The notes beneath the pieces were generated by a model. It was given only the letters and a program-made list of their open reading frames with translations. It was not told the DNA's origin and did no database searches. From Pandoraea thiooxydans (GTDB lineage Bacteria; Pseudomonadota; Gammaproteobacteria; Burkholderiales; Burkholderiaceae): a stretch of DNA of 64,000 nucleotides. The stretch is from positions 4,216,001-4,280,000 of the forward strand of contig NZ_CP014839.1 of NCBI RefSeq assembly GCF_001931675.1. The letters are read 5' to 3'. How positions within the stretch are numbered: position 1 is the stretch's first letter; every line of letters starts with the position of its first letter. Both the position numbers and the translations under genes were made by a program. This document shows, in pieces, positions 21,244-33,000 of the stretch.

Positions 21244-22223
21244 TCCCGGCGCGCATGGTCATGGGGGCCGGAACTCGCATGCTGGCGCGCCTCGCGCTGG
21301 CCGGTGCCTTGCTCGGGGCGGCGGTGGCGTCGGCCGCACCGGTGGCCGTGACGGTGACGAACCATACCCGGCCCACCCGTTGCGCGGAGGAAGACAATGT
21401 GACGTTTACGCTGAGCGCGCCGGGCATCGAACAGTTTCGTGTCGAAGCCTTGCAGCCGGCCTATATCGGCGCGATACGCGATAACCATTTCGCGCCGGAC
21501 TTCTCCGGATGCGACTTCAGCGGGCGTGGCAATGCGGCCGACCCGCACTACACCTTCACACCCCGCCACAAAGTGCTTTACCAAGGGCGCCGCACGCGCA
21601 TCGTCGGCATCACCTTGCCGTCGTTCTGGCGGCCGGCGCGGGTGCCCGTGCGGGTTGCCGGACGCGCCGACACCGGCTTTCATCTGATCCAGATTTTTCG
21701 AAAGACGCACGGCCACTTCGTCGAGTCGATGGTTCTTTATCCCGCGGACGGCTATTGGCGTATCAAGCCCCTGCCCGCGCCCGGGTTGCGCGACAGCGGG
21801 TATGGCTCGTCATTCCTGGTCGGCCCGATCGAAAACGAGGGGCGGCCGGTGGTCGATATCGCATCGATCGACATTACCCCGGCGCCCCTGTCGGTGGTGC
21901 TGAATTTCGTTCAGGGCGGCCGTGCGGTGGCCACGCTCGAGAAAATCGATACGACACGCACGGCACTGCGTTTCACGCTGTTGCCCGGCAGCAGTGGCCG
22001 GCGGCCCTTCGCAATGCTGCGCTCGATGTATGTGGCGCCGCACAATGCCGACGTCAGCGAGGTGCGCTGGCGCGACGGGACCAACAGCGCCGGCCGGGCC
22101 GAGCCGCTGCCGGCGGTGACGACGCTGTATGCGACCGATGTGCGCTTTGGCCGGTCGGTGCCATCGCGGCACAACACCAGCGCGCCGGACATGCGATTCA
22201 GCGACTTCCAGAAGGACCGCTGA
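21237..22223 (+). CDS. Secreted protein of unknown function, overlapping sdaA
   Basis: Up to 328 residues from ATG 21237, which overlaps the sdaA stop; ATG 21255 (322 residues) is equally possible. A signal peptide ([20 protein letters not shown]) predicts export. The mature part has an immunoglobulin-like look, with alternating hydrophobic strands and a cysteine pair (TRCAEEDN and SGCDFSG) near its N-terminus. I do not recognise the family. The frame upstream of these starts runs through sdaA and is a shadow. The overlap suggests translational coupling to sdaA, with no obvious functional link. Confidence 0.7.
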   Translation: MLIPARMVMGAGTRMLARLALAGALLGAAVASAAPVAVTVTNHTRPTRCAEEDNVTFTLSAPGIEQFRVEALQPAYIGAIRDNHFAPDFSGCDFSGRGNAADPHYTFTPRHKVLYQGRRTRIVGITLPSFWRPARVPVRVAGRADTGFHLIQIFRKTHGHFVESMVLYPADGYWRIKPLPAPGLRDSGYGSSFLVGPIENEGRPVVDIASIDITPAPLSVVLNFVQGGRAVATLEKIDTTRTALRFTLLPGSSGRRPFAMLRSMYVAPHNADVSEVRWRDGTNSAGRAEPLPAVTTLYATDVRFGRSVPSRHNTSAPDMRFSDFQKDR

Positions 22224-22249
22224 ATCGGCGTTGGCGTCGGTGGGTGACC

Positions 22250-22276
22250 CAGTTTGTGCGAATTACGCACAAACTG
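22250..22276. promoter_or_regulatory. 27-base palindrome upstream of the aldehyde dehydrogenase gene
   Basis: CAGTTTGTGCG and CGCACAAACTG are perfect 11-base arms around AATTA. It lies 102 bases before the dehydrogenase ATG and 27 bases after the preceding stop. No T-run follows, so it is more likely an operator; its centre contains a T-N11-A pattern typical of LysR boxes. Confidence 0.55.
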
Positions 22277-22377
22277 CCGCATAAAAAGCGTTTGCACCGC
22301 AGACTCGCGCGGCGCTACGCTACTCGTCATTGACATGACACTGACGGCGCGTTCGCGTCGCCGCATGAGGAATCCCC

Positions 22378-23892
<1,515 letters not shown>

Positions 23893-23931
23893 GGGCCGGG
23901 CGCCGCGGTTTTTCTGTCCTGAAAGGAATCT

Positions 23932-25629
23932 ATGTCTTCGACCCCATCGACTGAACTCACCACGGGGGCGCGCCTGCTGGTCGAGGCGCTGGTGACGCAA
24001 GGCGTCGAGCGCGTTTTCTGCGTGCCCGGCGAGAGCTACCTGGCGGTGCTCGACGCACTGTACGACGTGCGCGAGCGCATCGAACTCGTGGTGTGCCGCC
24101 ACGAGGCCGCGGCGGCCAATATGGCTGAAGCCACGGGCAAACTCACCGGCCGGCCGGGCATCGTGATGGTCACCCGTGGCCCGGGCGCCACGCACGCGTC
24201 GATCGGGGTGCACACGGCGTATCAGGACTCCACGCCGATGATTCTGCTGATCGGTCAGGTCGCACGCGATTGTCTGGACCGCGAAGCATTTCAGGAAATC
24301 GACTACCGGCGCATGTTCGGCCAGATGGCCAAATGGGTCGCGCAGATCGACGATGCGCGCCGGGTGCCCGAGTATCTGTCGCACGCGTTTCACGTCGCCG
24401 TGTCGGGTCGGCCTGGGCCTGTCGTGCTGGCGCTGCCCGAGGATATGCTCAGCGAGCCGTGCCCGGCAATGCCGGCCGCCCCTGAGTATCAGCGCGTGGC
24501 CGCGGCGCCCGCGCCGGCGCAGATGGTGCGCCTGCGCGCCATGCTGGAGGGTGCCCAGCGTCCGCTGGCGATCCTCGGCGGCAGCGGCTGGAACGCTCAG
24601 GCGTGCGCCGACGTGCGGCAATTCGCCGAGCGCTGGGATCTGCCGGTCACTTGTGCTTTCCGCTTCCAGGATCTGTTCGACAACACGCACCCGCAGTATG
24701 CGGGCGACGTCGGTCTCGGCATCAACCCGGCGCTGGCCAGGCGCGTCAAGGACGCCGATCTGATTCTCGCGATCGGCCCGCGTCTGGGCGAGGCAACCAC
24801 CGGCAATTATTCGCTTTTCGAGATTCCACGCCCACGCCAGGCCCTGGTCCATATCCACAGCGGGGCCGAGGAATTGGGGCGCGTGTATGCCGCCGATTTG
24901 CCGATTAACGCCGGCATGCCGGAAATGGCCGCGGCGCTGGCCGGGCTCGATGGCCCGGCAGCGGTGCCGTGCTGGCGGGCCGCGACGGCCGAAGCCCACG
25001 CCGAATATATCGGCTGGAACACGCCGCAGCCGATCCCCGGGCCGCTGCAGTTGGGCGACATCATGAAGCAATTGCAGGCCCGCCTGCCCGCCGATGCCGT
25101 GGTTACCAACGGTGCGGGCAATTACGCGATCTGGCTGCACCGCTTCTTTCAGTATCGTCATTTCAAATCGCAACTGGCGCCGACTTCCGGGGCGATGGGT
25201 TACGGCGTGCCCGCCGCGCTGGCCGCCAAGGCGGCGCAGCGCGATCGCACGGTGGTGGCGCTGGCCGGTGACGGGTGCTTTCTGATGAGCGGCAACGAGT
25301 TGGCCACAGCGATGCAGTATGGCCTGGCGATCATCGTGCTGGTCATCAACAACGGCCAGTACGGCACGATTCGCATGCATCAGGAGCGGCACTACCCGGC
25401 GCGCGTGCACGGCACGGCGCTCACCAATCCGGATTTTGCCGCCTATGCGCGCTCGTTCGGCGCGTTCGGGGAAATAGTCGAGGACACCGCGCAATTCCTG
25501 CCGGCTTTTGAACGGGCGACGGCTTCTGGCCTGCCGGCAGTGCTCGAGCTGAGACTGCCGGCGGAGGCGATTACGCCGGCGACGACGTTGAGCGCCTTGC
25601 GCGCCCAGGCGCAGCAGCGGCCGGCGTGA
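23932..25629 (+). CDS. Acetolactate-synthase-like thiamine-diphosphate enzyme
   Basis: 565 residues with the three-domain TPP fold: the Pyr domain has FCVPGESYLAVLDAL and the activating Glu in CRHEAAAANMAEA (about residue 60), the middle domain has ILGGSGW, and the PP domain has the TPP/Mg motif GDGCFLMSGNELATA..NNGQYGT. It resembles acetolactate synthase large subunits, but no small subunit gene is present and the family also includes oxalyl-CoA, sulfoacetaldehyde and glyoxylate enzymes. The last 59 bases overlap the convergent LysR gene. The substrate is unknown; it may act with the upstream dehydrogenase. Confidence 0.85.
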   Translation: MSSTPSTELTTGARLLVEALVTQGVERVFCVPGESYLAVLDALYDVRERIELVVCRHEAAAANMAEATGKLTGRPGIVMVTRGPGATHASIGVHTAYQDSTPMILLIGQVARDCLDREAFQEIDYRRMFGQMAKWVAQIDDARRVPEYLSHAFHVAVSGRPGPVVLALPEDMLSEPCPAMPAAPEYQRVAAAPAPAQMVRLRAMLEGAQRPLAILGGSGWNAQACADVRQFAERWDLPVTCAFRFQDLFDNTHPQYAGDVGLGINPALARRVKDADLILAIGPRLGEATTGNYSLFEIPRPRQALVHIHSGAEELGRVYAADLPINAGMPEMAAALAGLDGPAAVPCWRAATAEAHAEYIGWNTPQPIPGPLQLGDIMKQLQARLPADAVVTNGAGNYAIWLHRFFQYRHFKSQLAPTSGAMGYGVPAALAAKAAQRDRTVVALAGDGCFLMSGNELATAMQYGLAIIVLVINNGQYGTIRMHQERHYPARVHGTALTNPDFAAYARSFGAFGEIVEDTAQFLPAFERATASGLPAVLELRLPAEAITPATTLSALRAQAQQRPA

Positions 25630-26614
25630 CGGACCCCGCGCGGCGCGTACGCCGCTTGGCCGGCGCAGGTGTTTGCGCTGGCCAGCCGTCGGCTTGCGCC
25701 CGATAGGCGAGCGTCTCGCGTTGCAGCCAGTCGCGAAACGCAAGCAACAGCGGCGCATCGGCACGATTCTCGGGAAATACCAAGTAATACGCCTTGGTGC
25801 CGCGCAGGCCCGGTTCGACTGGCACGAGCAGCCGGCCCTGATCCAACGCATCCTGCACCAGAAAGCGCGGCACGAGCGCCACGCCCATGCCGCAGATGGC
25901 GGCCTGCACCAGCATGCTGAACAGCTCGAACTGGTGGCCGGTGCGCATGTTGCGGGTTTCAGCCTCAAGCGCGCCGGTATGCACGCGAAACCAGTCGCGC
26001 CACGCATCCAGGCGCGTCGACTGGTGCAGCAGTGCCAGTTCGGCCAGCCTGGCCGGGTGCCGCGCAAAATAACCCGCAGGCCGGCCTGCGAGCAGCGCCG
26101 GGCTGCAGACCGGCACGACTTCCTCGCCGAACAGATATTCGACTCGCGCACCCGGCCAGACCGGATCGCCGAAATGGATGGCCGCATCGAACCCCGTATC
26201 TTCGAACAGGAACGGCCGGGTGCGCGTGGCCAGGTTGATCACAACGTCGGGATGGGCCCCGGTGAAGCTCGCCAGGCGCGGAATCAGCCATTGCGTGGCG
26301 AACGTCGGCAGCACGGCCAACTCGATCTTGCCGCCTTTGCCCTGACGGGCGATCAGATCGAGCGTGTCGGCCTCGAGATTGCCCAGGTAGGCGCGCACCT
26401 GCTGCCAGTACGCATGGCCGGCCTCGGTCAGCGTCACCCGCCGCTTGGCGCGATGAAACAGCTTCAGGCCGACCATCGCCTCGAGCGCGCCGATTTGCCG
26501 ACCGATCGCGCTTTGCGTGTGGCACAGCTCTTCGGCCGCGCGCGAAAAACTCTGATGACGTGCGGCTGCCTCGAAGGCAATCAGCGACAGGGTACTCGGG
26601 ATCATGCGGCGCAT
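25571..26614 (-). CDS. LysR-family regulator (GcvA-like)
   Basis: 347 residues. N-terminal HTH: STLSLIAFEAAARHQSFSRAAEELCHTQSAIGRQI, the GcvA-type start, then a LysR substrate domain with IHFGDPVWPG and SMLVQAAICGMGVALVPRF. The last 35 or so residues are a basic Ala/Pro/Arg tail beyond the normal family end, encoded in the DNA that overlaps the TPP gene. It is convergent to the dehydrogenase-TPP pair and divergent from the small ORF-kgtP unit, either of which may be its target. Confidence 0.9.
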   Translation of the reverse strand: MRRMIPSTLSLIAFEAAARHQSFSRAAEELCHTQSAIGRQIGALEAMVGLKLFHRAKRRVTLTEAGHAYWQQVRAYLGNLEADTLDLIARQGKGGKIELAVLPTFATQWLIPRLASFTGAHPDVVINLATRTRPFLFEDTGFDAAIHFGDPVWPGARVEYLFGEEVVPVCSPALLAGRPAGYFARHPARLAELALLHQSTRLDAWRDWFRVHTGALEAETRNMRTGHQFELFSMLVQAAICGMGVALVPRFLVQDALDQGRLLVPVEPGLRGTKAYYLVFPENRADAPLLLAFRDWLQRETLAYRAQADGWPAQTPAPAKRRTRRAGSVTPAAAAPGRARRSTSSPA

Positions 26615-27098
26615 TGGGGCTCCGGTGGCAACGGGCGGGTCGGATGGCGCAGGGCCGATCGTATGTTACCGCCTTCGGCTTCGGTGTGGACGATCGCCGG
26701 CATCGTGGGCCAGGTGGCACTGGGTTGGCATCGGTCATCGTGTGCGGCAGGGGCAACGCGCCCGCGATGCTCCGGGATCGCGAGGGCGCAGCAGCGACGA
26801 TATAAAGCGTCGTTCTGCGAACTATCGTAGTGTGAATCGATTGCCGGCTGGGATAGAATGGCCGGCGTCGCTCTCTTGCCTGTGGCGCATGGGCCGCGGC
26901 AGGTAGCCGGCCGTGGCCTGAAGCGTTTTGCCTTGTCGGATCGCATGCCGGTGCGCCCATTGGCGCGCTCTTCGTCATTTTCCGTATCGCCCCCTTGTAG
27001 CCCCGAGGGGCCCCGTGACCCAGCGGAGCCCGTCTCTTTGTTTGCCCTCCAGCTGTTCGATGCAGCTGGTGCGGACTGTCGCTAAAAAGGAGTGCTTA
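26615..27098. other. Intergenic region between the LysR gene and the kgtP unit
   Basis: About 480 bases with no convincing gene on either strand; short frames lack family features or ribosome sites. It should carry the divergent promoters for the LysR gene (minus) and the small ORF-kgtP unit (plus). I see no strong palindrome and no confident sigma-70 pair. Confidence 0.5.
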
Positions 27099-27263
27099 AT
27101 GAAATTTTTCATGCAACCGACTGTCGACGCTGTCGATCGCGCGCCGCAGGAGCGCAGGCCGGGCTTGCCATGGCCGACGCTCATCGACGGACTCGCCGTG
27201 TGTGTCGCGGGCTTGCAAATTCTTTTTCTGTCGCCTGCGGGGCGTCGTCCGCGCGTGCGTTAA
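27099..27263 (+). CDS. Small membrane-like ORF ahead of kgtP
   Basis: 54 codons with a strong ribosome site (AAAAAGGAG, 8 bases before ATG). It encodes a polar start rich in Pro/Arg, a hydrophobic run of about 18 residues ([17 protein letters not shown]) and a basic tail. The stop is 14 bases before the kgtP ATG, so translation could be coupled. It may be a leader peptide or a small transporter-associated membrane protein. No family is recognised. Confidence 0.5.
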   Translation: MKFFMQPTVDAVDRAPQERRPGLPWPTLIDGLAVCVAGLQILFLSPAGRRPRVR

Positions 27264-27277
27264 GAGGAGCGACGAAG

Positions 27278-28576
27278 ATGATGAAGGAAGACAGATTTTC
27301 GCGTGCCGCGGATCAGCGTCGACGCATTTTTGCCATCGTCGGCGCATCGTCGGGCAACCTGGTCGAGTGGTTCGATTTTTACATCTACGCTTTTTGTGCG
27401 ATTTATTTTGCCCACGCCTTTTTCCCGACCGGCAATCCCACCACGCAGTTGATGAATACCGCCGGCGTGTTCGCGGCCGGGTTCCTGGTACGGCCGATCG
27501 GCGGGTGGTTTTTCGGTCGCCTGGCGGACAGGCACGGCCGCCGCACGGCCATGCTGGTCTCGGTGATCATGATGTGTACCGGGTCGCTGGTCATTGCCTG
27601 CTTGCCGACCTACGCGACCATCGGCGCGGCCGCACCGGCGCTGCTGCTGGTGGCGCGACTGTTCCAGGGGCTCTCGGTCGGCGGCGAATACGGCACCAGC
27701 GCCACCTATATGAGTGAAGTGGCGCTCAAGGGGCGGCGCGGCTTTTTCGCCTCTTTCCAATACGTCACGCTGATCGGTGGTCAACTGCTGGCGCTGCTGG
27801 TGCTGGTGATTCTGCAATTCCTGCTCTCCACCGAGGAACTGCGGGCATGGGGCTGGCGGATCCCATTCGTGATTGGCGCTGCGATGGCGATCGTCGCGCT
27901 GTATCTGCGCCGCTCGCTCGATGAAACCACATCGGCCCAGACGCGTGCGCGCGAGGATGCCGGCACCCTCAGCGGGTTGCTCAAGCACAAGCGGGCGGTA
28001 TTGACCGTCATTGGCTTCACTGCTGGCGGGTCGCTGGCCTTCTATACCTTCACCACTTACATGCAGAAATACCTGGTCAACACGGCTGGCATGAGCGTGC
28101 CGGCAGCCAGCGCGGTGATGACGGGGGCATTGCTGGTGTATATGTTGTTGCAGCCGCTATTCGGGGCTTTGTCCGATCGTATCGGGCGCCGCACTTCGAT
28201 GATTTGGTTCGGCGCGCTCGGCACGCTGTGCACCGTGCCGATCCTGCATGCCCTCAAGGAAGTCACCAATCCTTATCTGGCCTTCGTGCTGGTGATGGCC
28301 GCGCTCACGATCGTCAGCTTTTACACTTCCATCAGCGGCCTGATCAAGTCGGAAATGTTTCCTCCCGAAGTGCGCGCGCTGGGCGTGGGCCTGTCGTACG
28401 CGATTGCCAACGCGATTTTTGGCGGCACGGCCGAGTATGTAGCGCTGGGCCTGAAGGCGCGGGGCTCTGAGGAAATGTTCTTCTGGTACGTGACCGGCTT
28501 GTGCGCGATATCCCTGATCGTGTCCGCGCGCATGGCCGATCCGTCCCGCACCGGGTATTTGAAAGACGCCGACTGA
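27278..28576 (+). CDS. kgtP: Alpha-ketoglutarate/proton symporter (MFS, MHS family)
   Basis: 432 residues, the same length as E. coli KgtP and similar throughout: [21 protein letters not shown] near the start (polar tail then helix 1), [10 protein letters not shown] loop motif, [53 protein letters not shown] and [17 protein letters not shown]. Twelve membrane segments are expected. It imports 2-oxoglutarate with protons. AGAGGAG precedes the ATG. It is convergent with the LivK-type gene. Confidence 0.93.
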   Translation: MMKEDRFSRAADQRRRIFAIVGASSGNLVEWFDFYIYAFCAIYFAHAFFPTGNPTTQLMNTAGVFAAGFLVRPIGGWFFGRLADRHGRRTAMLVSVIMMCTGSLVIACLPTYATIGAAAPALLLVARLFQGLSVGGEYGTSATYMSEVALKGRRGFFASFQYVTLIGGQLLALLVLVILQFLLSTEELRAWGWRIPFVIGAAMAIVALYLRRSLDETTSAQTRAREDAGTLSGLLKHKRAVLTVIGFTAGGSLAFYTFTTYMQKYLVNTAGMSVPAASAVMTGALLVYMLLQPLFGALSDRIGRRTSMIWFGALGTLCTVPILHALKEVTNPYLAFVLVMAALTIVSFYTSISGLIKSEMFPPEVRALGVGLSYAIANAIFGGTAEYVALGLKARGSEEMFFWYVTGLCAISLIVSARMADPSRTGYLKDAD

Positions 28577-28601
28577 GTCTGCGGCATTGCGCCAGTCGCG
28601 C

Positions 28602-28633
28602 GAAAAAGGAGGCCGGCACACACTGCCGGCCTC
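28602..28633 (-). terminator. Rho-independent terminator for the LivK-type gene
   Basis: GAGGCCGGCA-N5-TGCCGGCCTC stem; on the minus strand it is followed by CCTTTTTCG. It ends the minus-strand gene at 28674 and may also act weakly on kgtP from the other side. Confidence 0.7.
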
Positions 28634-28673
28634 GGTCCTGGCGCGGTAACCCCGGCGAGTTCGCGCGGGGTGT

Positions 28674-29825
28674 CTATCGTTCGACTGCCGTATTCAGCAT
28701 TTGCCATCGGCCGCCGACCGCCTTGTAGACCGTGATGGTGCCGTATTTCAGGTTGCCGTGCGCATCGTAGGCGATGGTGCGCGCTGTCACGCCGGGCATT
28801 CGGGTGGCGGCCAACGCCGGCAGGAACCTGGCGGGCGCGGTGGAGTTGGCGCGTTTCATCGCGTTGATCATCGCCATGGTGCCGTCGTAGGCGTACGGCG
28901 CATATATGCCCGGCGCGGCGCCGAAGCGCTTGCGATAGCGGCGCTCGAAGTCCGCGCCACCCGGCATGCGGTCCAGCGGCATGCCGGCCGTCGAGGCGAT
29001 GGTGCCGTTGGCGGCTTTGCCGGCGATCTGCAGAAAGGAGTCGGACTTGAGCGCCTCGCCGGCGATCAGCGGTGCGCCAATGCCGAGTTCGCGCATCTGT
29101 TTGACCAGGAGCGCGGCCGGTGCCTCGGCACCGCCATAGAATATGGCATTCACCCGCTCGCGCTTGATGTGCCCGAGCATCGCGCGAAAGTCACTGGCCT
29201 TGCGATTGAGCGCGTCGCGCCGCACGATGCGTGCGCCGGCTCCCTTGGCCGCTTTCTCGAATTCGTCGGCCAGCGCGCGGCCATAGGCGGTTTGGTCATC
29301 GACAATCGCGATGCGCTTGATGCCAAGGTGCTTGACGACGAATCTTCCGAGCACCGATCCTTGCTGCGTGTCGGTGGTCTGCATGCGGAAGGTCGAGCTG
29401 AAACCCTGCTCCGTATAGGCCGGGGCGGTGGTCATGGCAATTTCCGGAATGCCCGCGGCGGCGTAAATGCGCGATGCGAGAATCGTCGTTTCGGCGTTAA
29501 GGTGTCCCAGCATGCCTTGAATGTCGTCGTCGACCAGACGCTGCGCGACGAGCACCGCGCGGCGCGGGTCGCCTTTGTCGTCAGCCGCATCGAGCACGAA
29601 CTTGACCGGCTGGCCGCCGATGACCGGCTTGCTCGCATTGACCTGATCGATTGCCAGCCGGACGCCGTTTTCCATGTCCTTGCCGTCACTGGCCTGTGTG
29701 CCCGACAGTGGAGCGGCAAAGCCCAGCTTTACCTCCTGTGTTTGCGCGAGCGCCGGCAACGCGGCGCCAAGCGCCAGCAGACCAGCGACGGCAATTGCGG
29801 CGCACCGATTGCGCTTGCCTTGCAT
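28674..29825 (-). CDS. Branched-chain amino acid-type ABC substrate-binding protein (LivK family)
   Basis: 383 residues from the ATG after GGAGAAG; the signal peptide (KRNRCAAIAVAGLLALGAALPALAQ) ends near residue 25. The mature protein has the type I periplasmic fold: KLGFAAPLSGTQASDGKDMENG, then DDQTAYGRALADEFEKAAK and AYDGTMAMINAMKR. It would bind an amino acid or amide for a Liv-type transporter, but no livHMGF genes are adjacent, so it is an orphan component using a transporter encoded elsewhere. Confidence 0.9.
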   Translation of the reverse strand: MQGKRNRCAAIAVAGLLALGAALPALAQTQEVKLGFAAPLSGTQASDGKDMENGVRLAIDQVNASKPVIGGQPVKFVLDAADDKGDPRRAVLVAQRLVDDDIQGMLGHLNAETTILASRIYAAAGIPEIAMTTAPAYTEQGFSSTFRMQTTDTQQGSVLGRFVVKHLGIKRIAIVDDQTAYGRALADEFEKAAKGAGARIVRRDALNRKASDFRAMLGHIKRERVNAIFYGGAEAPAALLVKQMRELGIGAPLIAGEALKSDSFLQIAGKAANGTIASTAGMPLDRMPGGADFERRYRKRFGAAPGIYAPYAYDGTMAMINAMKRANSTAPARFLPALAATRMPGVTARTIAYDAHGNLKYGTITVYKAVGGRWQMLNTAVER

Positions 29826-29969
29826 CGACTTCTCCTTGCTCGATTCATGTACCGGCATAACGCGCCGAGCGAAATATAACGTCGACGCGGCGTGCTCGAC
29901 TTACGGCGAGCCGATACGGAATGCGCATGATACGCCGGATCGATCTGACCCCTGGTGGACGAGGCATGC

Positions 29970-30011
29970 AAAAAACACGCGGGCGAGCCCCCATGGGAGG
30001 CCGCCCGCGTG
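29970..30011 (-). terminator. Rho-independent terminator of putA
   Basis: CACGCGGGCG/CGCCCGCGTG stem; reading the minus strand it is followed by TTTTTTG. It lies about 20 bases after the putA stop. Confidence 0.85.
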
Positions 30012-30033
30012 CCTTGCGAGTGCCCGAAGATGT

Positions 30034-33000
30034 TCAGCCGATCGTCATCAGGCTTGCATTGCCGCCGGCCGCGGCAGTGTTCACGCTCACCGAGCGCTCG
30101 GTGAGCAGCCGTTCGAGCAGGTAGTCTTCCCCGGCGGCCAGAGCCTCCGGCGCCAGGCCCTGCACCGACAGGATCGGCCCGCTGCGTTGCGCGACTGCGC
30201 GGCTGAGGTCGCGCAGCTCATCGCTGTCGCCCTCGAACAACACGGCCGCGAGTTCGGCTACAGCGCCCGCATCGGCGTCGTCGGGCAGCATGCTGACGCG
30301 CGCCTTGAACGCTTTGGGCAAGGTGTCGAACAGGCTCTTGGCGGCCGGCCGCGCCGTGAAGATTGCGCGGTTGCCGGTTGCCAGCACGGCGGCCAGCTGG
30401 GTTTGCGCGCCCAGCGGCGAGCTGGCCACGCACAGGACTTGTCCGCGGGGCTCCAAACCGTAGGTGTTGCGCTCTCCGGTCGGGCCGGGCAGCACGGCGG
30501 TGGCGTCCAGCGGCGACGTCGCCAGATAGCGTTCGCAACGCTCGATCGCATCCTTCGCACCTTGCGCGGCAAGCCATTCGCGATACTCGGCCAGCGGTGC
30601 GAGCGCCGGCTCGTTGCGTGTGAATTCGGGCGGCAGCGACGCCGGGCAGGTCGCCAGCAGGCGCGGCAGGTAGAGCGGGCCGCCAGCCTTGGGACCGGTG
30701 CCCGAGAGGCCCTCGCCGCCGAACGGCTGCACGCCGACAACCGCGCCGATGACGTTGCGATTAACGTAAATATTGCCTACTTTCGCGCGTTCGGTGACGT
30801 AGGCGATAGTCTCGTCGATGCGCGTATGGACGCCGAACGTCAGGCCGTAACCCGTGCCGTTGATATCGTCGAGCAGTCGATCCAGATCGGTTCGCGCGTA
30901 GCGCACCACATGCAGGACCGGACCGAACACTTCGCGTTGCAACGATGTCAGGCTGTCGATTTCGATCAGGGTTGGCGGCACGAAAGTGCCGCGCCGGCAA
31001 CGCTCGGGCAGCGTCAACTGATGGATCTTGAAACCCTTGCTGCGCATCGCCTCGATGTGACGTTCGATATTGGCCTGGGCTTCTGCGTCGATGACCGGGC
31101 CGACGTCGACCGACAGATGATCGGGGTTGCCGATCGTCAGCTCCTGCATCGCGCCCTTGAGCATATGCAGGGTGCGCTCGGCGATGTCGTCCTGCAGGCA
31201 CAGCACGCGCAGCGCGGAGCAGCGCTGGCCGGCCGAGTCGAACGCCGAGGCAAGCACGTCATAGACGACTTGTTCGGGCAGGGCGGAGGAATCGACGATC
31301 ATGGCATTCTGCCCGCCCGTCTCGGCGATCAACGGGATCGGCCGACCATTGGCATCGAGCCGGTCGGCCAGGGTACGCGCGATGAGGCGCGCCACTTCCG
31401 TCGAGCCGGTGAACATCACCGCCTTGGTGCGGGGGTCGGCGACCAGCGCGGCGCCTACCGTCTCGCCGTTGCCGGGCAGCAGTTGCACCGCACCGGCCGG
31501 CACGCCGGCCGCATGCAGCAGGCGCACGGCTTCGGCAGCGATCAGCGAGGTCTGTTCGGCGGGTTTGGCCAGCACGGGATTGCCGGCAGCCAGCGCGGCT
31601 GCTACCTGGCCGGTGAAAATCGCCAGCGGGAAATTCCACGGACTGATGCAGACCACCGGGCCCAGCGGGCGATGCAGGTCGTTGGAGAAGCCGCGCCCGA
31701 TTTGCGCTGCGTAGTAGCGCAGGAAATCGACCGCTTCGCGTACTTCGGCGACCGCGTTGGGCAGCGATTTGCCGGCCTCGCGGATCACCAGGCCCATCAG
31801 CGTCGGCATGTGGGCCTCGAGCAGGTCGGCGGCGCGCAGCAGGCATTCGGCGCGCTCGCCCACGGGGGTGGCTTGCCAGATCGGCGCGGTGGCGACCGCC
31901 TGCGCCAGCGCTGCATCGACGTCGGCGGCGCCGGCGTCGATCACCTGGCCGACCACGTCGTGAAGATCGGCCGGATTGCGCACTTCGCGCACGACCCCTT
32001 CGGTGCGCTCGCCGTCGGCCAGCAGCGGCGCCGCACGCCAGGCGGTGCCGGCACTGGCCAGCAGCGCCGAGGAGAGTGACGCCAGGCGATGCTCGTTGGA
32101 CAGGTCGATGCCGGCCGAGTTGGGCCGCTCGCGCCCGTAAAGATCGCGCGGCAACGGAATCTTGGTGTGCGGAGCGCCCAGCGGCGAAATTTTTTCCGCC
32201 TCGACAATGGGATTGGCCACCAGATCATCGAGGCTCACGGACTTGTCCGCGATGCGGTTGACGAACGACGTGTTGGCGCCGTTTTCGAGCAGGCGGCGCA
32301 CCAGATAGGCGAGCAGCGTTTCGTGGGTGCCGACCGGCGCGTAGATGCGGCACGGCCGATTCAGCTTGCCGTTGGCCACCGGGCCGACCACTTCTTCATA
32401 CAGCGGCTCGCCCATGCCGTGCAGGCACTGGAATTCATACTGGCCGGGATAGTAATTTTGCCCGGCAAGGTGGTAAATGGCCGACAGTGTGTGAGCATTG
32501 TGCGTGGCGAACTGCGGATAAATCGCGTCGGGCACGCTCAGCAGCTTTTTGGCGCACGCCAAGTAGGAGACGTCCGTGTAGATCTTGCGGGTATAGACCG
32601 GGTAGCCTTCCAGACCCTCGACCTGGGCGCGCTTGATCTCGGTATCCCAATAAGCGCCCTTGACCAGGCGGACCATCAGGCGATGGCGGCTGCGGCGGGC
32701 CAGATCGATCACGTAATCGATCACGAACGGCGCGCGTTTCTGGTAGGCCTGAATGACGAAGCCGATGCCGTTCCAGCCGGCCAGCTCCGGATCGAAACAC
32801 AGCGCCTCGAGCAGGTCGAGCGAAATTTCGAGACGGTCGGCCTCTTCGGCATCGATGTTCAGGCCGATGTCGAACTGCCGGGCCAGCCGGGCCAGCGCCT
32901 GCACGCGCGGCAGCAGTTCGACCATCACGCGGTCTTGCTGGGCGCGGGAATAGCGCGGGTGCAGTGCCGAGAGCTTGATCGAAATACCCGGGCCCTCATA

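Noticed and set aside
29674-32079. Plus-strand frame of about 800 codons opposite putA and the LivK-type gene
   Set aside because: Shadow of putA; no start signal and no domain features.
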